Positions 6,982 through 9,002 of a stretch of DNA of 9,002 nucleotides are shown one piece after another; position 1 is the stretch's first letter, and each line of letters begins with the position of its first letter. The DNA is from an uncultured Prevotellaceae bacterium (lineage in GTDB: Bacteria > Bacteroidota > Bacteroidia > Bacteroidales > Muribaculaceae). The translations under genes were made by a program, and so were the position numbers. A model generated the notes under the pieces. It made no database searches, had not been told where the DNA came from, and was given only the letters and a program-made list of their open reading frames with translations. The stretch covers positions 1 to 9,002 of the forward strand of contig CAMGFF010000074.1 of assembly GCA_946055125.1 (NCBI GenBank), written 5' to 3'.

Positions 6982-8730
6982 TCACTCGGCGTCGCTGTCG
7001 TCGTCGTCGGTGAGGCGAATGCCTTTAACCATGAGCTGGATGGAGTTGTTGCCTTGCCGCTTGTTCTCCTCAATGGTGTAGCAAATCTCAAAAGGCTTGT
7101 GAGCCTTGATGTGCTCGAAGCACTCGGCCTGGTTGAAGGCTATGCCATTGAGCACGGCCTCGGAGGTGCTGTCGACCAGCTCAAGCTTAATGTGCTCCAG
7201 GTTCTTTCCCACGAGCTTGCTGGTGCCATAGTCGAGCACGCCCTTGGTTGAGAAGATGGGCTTCTGGTTGGCGGGGCCATAGGGGTTGAGGCGGCGCAGG
7301 TAGCCAATCAGCTCGGGAGTGATTTGGCTGAAAGTGAGATCACAGTCGATTGAGATGAGCTGCGAGAGCTGTTCGGGCCTGATGTTGTCGATCACATATT
7401 GCTCAAATCGCTGGGTGAACTCGGGAATGTTCTCCTCCTTGAGCGAGAGGCCCACGGCATAGGTGTGTCCGCCGAAGTTCTCGAGCAGGTCGCGTGTCGA
7501 CTCGATGGCCTTGTAGATGTCGAAGCCGTGCACCGAGCGTGAGGAGCCGGTGGCGAGCCCATTTGAGAGCGTGAGCACCACGGCGGGCTTGAAGTAGATT
7601 TCGGTGAGGCGCGAGGCCACGATGCCTATTATGCCCTTGTGCCAGTCCTTGTTGTAGATTACGATGGGCTTTCGGCTCGAGGCAATCTCGCCCCGGCCCT
7701 CGAGAATGGCATTGGCCTCCTCGGTGATGCGCTTGTCGAGCTCCTTGCGGTCGCGGTTATACTGGTCGATGTTGCGGCCCTTGCGCAGGGCGTCGGCGGC
7801 GTCCTTTGTGACAAGAAGCTCCACGGCCTCCATGCCCGACTGCATACGTCCCGAGGCATTGATGCGCGGCCCAATCTTGAAGATAACGTCGCTGATGGTA
7901 ATCTCCTTGTTGGCCATTCCGCATATTTTGATGATGCTGCGCAGGCCCATGTTGGGGTTGGAGTTGAGTCGCTTTATGCCGAAGTAGGCGAGGATTCGGT
8001 TCTCGCCAATGATAGGCACGATGTCGGCGGCGATGCTCACGGCCACGAGGTCGAGCAGGGCGTCGAGCTCGTAGGAGTTGGTGAGGCCGTTGCTTTGGGC
8101 GAAAGCCTGCATGAACTTGAATCCCACGCCACAGCCCGACAGGTGCTTGAATGGGTAGGGGTTGCTGTCGAGCTTTGGGTTGAGGATAGCTACGGCATCG
8201 GGCAGTCGGTCGTCGGGGACGTGGTGGTCGCAGATGATGAAGTCGATACCCTTGCTCTTGGCGTAGTCAATCTCGTCCACGGCTTTTATGCCACAGTCGA
8301 GCACTATGATCAGCGACACGCCGAGGCTTGCCGCATAGTCGATGCTCTTGGTCGAAACGCCATATCCCTCCTCATAGCGGGTGGGGATATAGTATTCCAC
8401 ATTAGAGTAATAGTTCTGGAGGTAGCGATACACGAGAGCCACCGAAGTGATTCCATCCACGTCGTAGTCGCCATACACCATGATTTTTTCTTTTCTACCC
8501 AGGGCTTTGTTAAGCCTGTTTACAGCCTTGTCCATGTCTTGCATGAGGAAAGGGTCGTGCAAGTCATTCATAGAGGGATTTAGGAACCTGTCGGCTTCGT
8601 CGGCCGAAGTAATCCCACGCAATGCAAGAAGTCGGCTAATCGTCGAGCAACCGGGGAACCGGGTCGACAATTTGTCGGCAATTGATTGTTGTTCGGATGT
8701 AAAGGGTAAGTAATTCCATTTACTTATCAT
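6982..8730 (-). CDS. recJ: Single-stranded-DNA-specific 5'-3' exonuclease RecJ
   Basis: A 582-residue DHH-family nuclease, close to the usual RecJ length. The metal-binding motifs are all visible: YGDYDVDG (86-93; Asp88, Asp90, Asp92), VLDCG (143-147, Asp145), the DHH triad (168-170), and LLDLVAVSIAAD (225-236, Asp227). GPRINASGRM (287-296) follows in the linking region, and the DHHA1 domain has its GGH motif at 420-422. The last 130 or so residues look like the RecJ OB-fold, and the protein ends in the acidic tail DDDDSDAE. RecJ degrades the 5'-ended strand, usually after unwinding by RecQ, to make 3' overhangs for RecA loading; it also serves in mismatch and base excision repair. The ATG at 8730 gives a family-like N-terminus. 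recQ follows almost at once, suggesting co-transcription. The nearest promoter box is about 235 bp upstream, leaving a long structured leader. The acidic tail resembles protein-interaction tails, but that role is a guess. Confidence 0.96.
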   Translation of the reverse strand: MISKWNYLPFTSEQQSIADKLSTRFPGCSTISRLLALRGITSADEADRFLNPSMNDLHDPFLMQDMDKAVNRLNKALGRKEKIMVYGDYDVDGITSVALVYRYLQNYYSNVEYYIPTRYEEGYGVSTKSIDYAASLGVSLIIVLDCGIKAVDEIDYAKSKGIDFIICDHHVPDDRLPDAVAILNPKLDSNPYPFKHLSGCGVGFKFMQAFAQSNGLTNSYELDALLDLVAVSIAADIVPIIGENRILAYFGIKRLNSNPNMGLRSIIKICGMANKEITISDVIFKIGPRINASGRMQSGMEAVELLVTKDAADALRKGRNIDQYNRDRKELDKRITEEANAILEGRGEIASSRKPIVIYNKDWHKGIIGIVASRLTEIYFKPAVVLTLSNGLATGSSRSVHGFDIYKAIESTRDLLENFGGHTYAVGLSLKEENIPEFTQRFEQYVIDNIRPEQLSQLISIDCDLTFSQITPELIGYLRRLNPYGPANQKPIFSTKGVLDYGTSKLVGKNLEHIKLELVDSTSEAVLNGIAFNQAECFEHIKAHKPFEICYTIEENKRQGNNSIQLMVKGIRLTDDDDSDAE

Positions 8731-8752
8731 TTATGTTGTTTTTTTATTATCG

Positions 8753-8762
8753 TGGGTGGGGA
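8753..8762 (+). repeat. 10-nt direct repeat TGGGTGGGGA, copy 1
   Basis: TGGGTGGGGA occurs here and again at 8887-8896, 134 bp apart. On the minus strand the copies read TCCCCACCCA: the first follows the 3' hairpin of the recJ leader and the second lies in its middle. The copies are direct, so they do not pair with each other. They may be a duplicated binding site or chance. Confidence 0.4.
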
Positions 8763-8782
8763 TTCGGCCCTCTGGCCGAATC
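8761..8782 (-). repeat. Perfect 9-bp hairpin just upstream of recJ
   Basis: GATTCGGCC (8761-8769) and GGCCGAATC (8774-8782) form a perfect stem around a 4-nt loop. On the minus strand it ends 30 nt before the recJ start codon. It is followed by CCCACCC and an A-rich run, not by T residues, so it is not an intrinsic terminator in either direction. The same bases can pair instead with 8920-8932 at the other end of the leader, which makes this hairpin one half of a possible structural switch. Confidence 0.8.
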
Positions 8783-8886
8783 GCAAGTGGTGGAAAGAGC
8801 CCCGATTGTGGAATAGCGGGCAACACGAGCACGCTTCGCGAGGCTATGCTGCACACTGTGTGCTGGCCTTGTCATGTAGATGTTAA

Positions 8887-8896
8887 TGGGTGGGGA
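8887..8896 (+). repeat. 10-nt direct repeat TGGGTGGGGA, copy 2
   Basis: Second exact copy of the decamer found at 8753-8762. It lies in the unpaired stretch predicted between the AGAGCC arm and the apical part of the leader RNA. Confidence 0.4.
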
Positions 8897-8929
8897 GAGT
8901 GGCTCTACAAATGGCTTATCGACTCGCCG

Positions 8930-8947
8930 AGGCACCAGGTGGTGCCT
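8930..8947 (-). repeat. 7-bp hairpin near the 5' end of the recJ leader
   Basis: AGGCACC (plus strand 8930-8936) and GGTGCCT (8941-8947) pair perfectly around the 4-nt loop AGGT. In the minus-strand transcript it would form some 13 nt from the 5' end. It shares bases 8930-8932 with the alternative long-range stem, so the two folds compete at their junction. Read on the plus strand it is followed by a loosely T-rich stretch, too interrupted to call a terminator. Confidence 0.6.
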
Positions 8948-8949
8948 AC

Positions 8950-8969
8950 TTTGCGATATTTTACGCAAA
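8950..8969. promoter_or_regulatory. Inverted repeat TTTGCG-N8-CGCAAA over the recJ promoter
   Basis: TTTGCG (8950-8955) and CGCAAA (8964-8969) are perfect inverted copies with an 8-bp AT-rich centre. The right half overlaps the last bases of the minus-strand -7 box and the centre covers the expected transcript start. The spacing, with half-site centres about 14 bp apart, would allow a dimeric regulator to bind and block transcription. Alternatively the symmetry may arise because TTTG/CAAA are themselves promoter words in this phylum. Confidence 0.35.
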
Positions 8970-8973
8970 TATA
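8966..8973 (-). promoter_or_regulatory. Candidate Bacteroidetes -7 promoter box upstream of recJ
   Basis: On the minus strand TATATTTG matches TAnnTTTG exactly. It is the only such box I find between the window end and the recJ start. The -33 region is weak: the nearest candidate, TTTA at 8993-8990, has only a 16-nt spacer. Transcription would start near 8960, giving recJ a leader of about 230 nt, or a separate small RNA. Confidence 0.5.
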
Positions 8974-8977
8974 GTGA

Positions 8978-8985
8978 TAGTTTTG
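8978..8985 (+). promoter_or_regulatory. Possible divergent -7 promoter box pointing out of the window
   Basis: TAGTTTTG on the plus strand fits TAnnTTTG and sits four bases from the recJ-side box, back to back with it. TTTG at 8950-8953 could be a -33 element, but the 24-nt spacer is longer than usual. Its gene would begin beyond position 9002, so the call cannot be tested here. Confidence 0.3.
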
Positions 8986-9002
8986 CTAATAAACTACCAT
9001 TG

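Larger units (their letters stand above)
8761..8960 (-). ncRNA. Structured recJ leader or small RNA, possibly 6S-like
   Basis: About 200 nt downstream of a promoter box and upstream of recJ, with no credible protein and many inverted repeats. Local option: hairpin AGGCACC (8947-8941) with GGTGCCT (8936-8930), plus the 9-bp hairpin at 8761-8782. Long-range option: 8932-8920 pairs with 8769-8783, giving 13 pairs (one G-U) and two single-base bulges (8773, 8777). Above it sits an internal loop of about 13 by 12 nt, then AGAGCC (8906-8901) with GGCTCT (8801-8796), then AGCAC (8864-8860) with GTGCT (8832-8828). A rod with a closing stem and large internal bubble at this length recalls 6S RNA, which binds RNA polymerase as a promoter mimic. 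I do not recognise a 6S sequence signature, so the family is a guess. No terminator separates it from recJ, so it may simply be a regulatory 5' leader. Ends are approximate. Confidence 0.42.

Noticed and set aside
7639..8583. 314-codon open frame on the plus strand, opposite recJ
   Set aside because: It lies wholly antisense to recJ, whose catalytic motifs are intact. The translation is rich in Val, Gly, Ala and His with no recognisable domain, as expected for the complement of GC-biased codons.
2979..8730. The recJ-recQ-helicase block as a phage-defence island
   Set aside because: All three look like housekeeping recombination and repair proteins with standard motifs, and no defence-type effector, toxin or mobile gene is nearby.
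8761..8782. The 9-bp hairpin as an intrinsic terminator
   Set aside because: No T tract follows on either strand: the minus side continues with CCCACCC and the plus side with GCAAGTGG.
8747..8968. 73- and 72-codon frames on both strands in the recJ upstream region
   Set aside because: Both pass straight through the strong inverted repeats, lack a family resemblance, and the minus-strand one would start right at the predicted promoter. The structure explains the sequence better than coding does.

Overview
The window looks like chromosomal DNA from an anaerobic member of the Bacteroidales. The clues are Bacteroidetes-type promoter boxes (TAnnTTTG), few Shine-Dalgarno sequences, a four-subunit 2-oxoacid:ferredoxin oxidoreductase, and protein types familiar from gut Bacteroidales (a Pif1-like helicase fused to TPRs, and a RecQ with an enlarged C-terminal half). 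The fairly GC-rich coding sequence would suit a Muribaculaceae- or Prevotella-like relative, but the family cannot be fixed from sequence alone. There is no prophage, transposase, CRISPR array, tRNA or rRNA.

Positions 1-2990, plus strand: a compact operon for one enzyme, in the order ferredoxin (delta), alpha, beta, gamma. It has a candidate promoter just upstream (46-53) and a good intrinsic terminator at 2939-2987. The enzyme oxidatively decarboxylates a 2-oxoacid (branched-chain 2-oxoacid or 2-oxoglutarate) to the acyl-CoA and passes electrons to ferredoxin, or runs in reverse. Between this operon and the next, convergent gene lies an unusually long imperfect palindrome (2815-2936).

Positions 2979-8730, minus strand: three DNA-processing genes read leftwards. 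They are recJ (5'-3' single-strand exonuclease), recQ (3'-5' helicase; starts 23 bp after recJ) and a Pif1/RecD-like superfamily 1B helicase with C-terminal TPRs, which has its own candidate promoter in the 71-bp gap after recQ. RecQ and RecJ act together in RecFOR-type recombination, where RecQ unwinds the duplex and RecJ resects the 5' strand, so their adjacency is functionally coherent.

Positions 8731-9002: no credible protein. On the minus strand it has a matching promoter box (8966-8973) followed by about 200 nt dense in inverted repeats, ending 30 nt before the recJ start. It can form either two local hairpins or a long rod with a large internal loop. It is either a structured recJ leader or a small RNA, possibly 6S-like. 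A second, divergent promoter box (8978-8985) points out of the window. This region and the 2815-2936 palindrome are the two least explained parts of the window; the protein-coding genes belong to recognised families.
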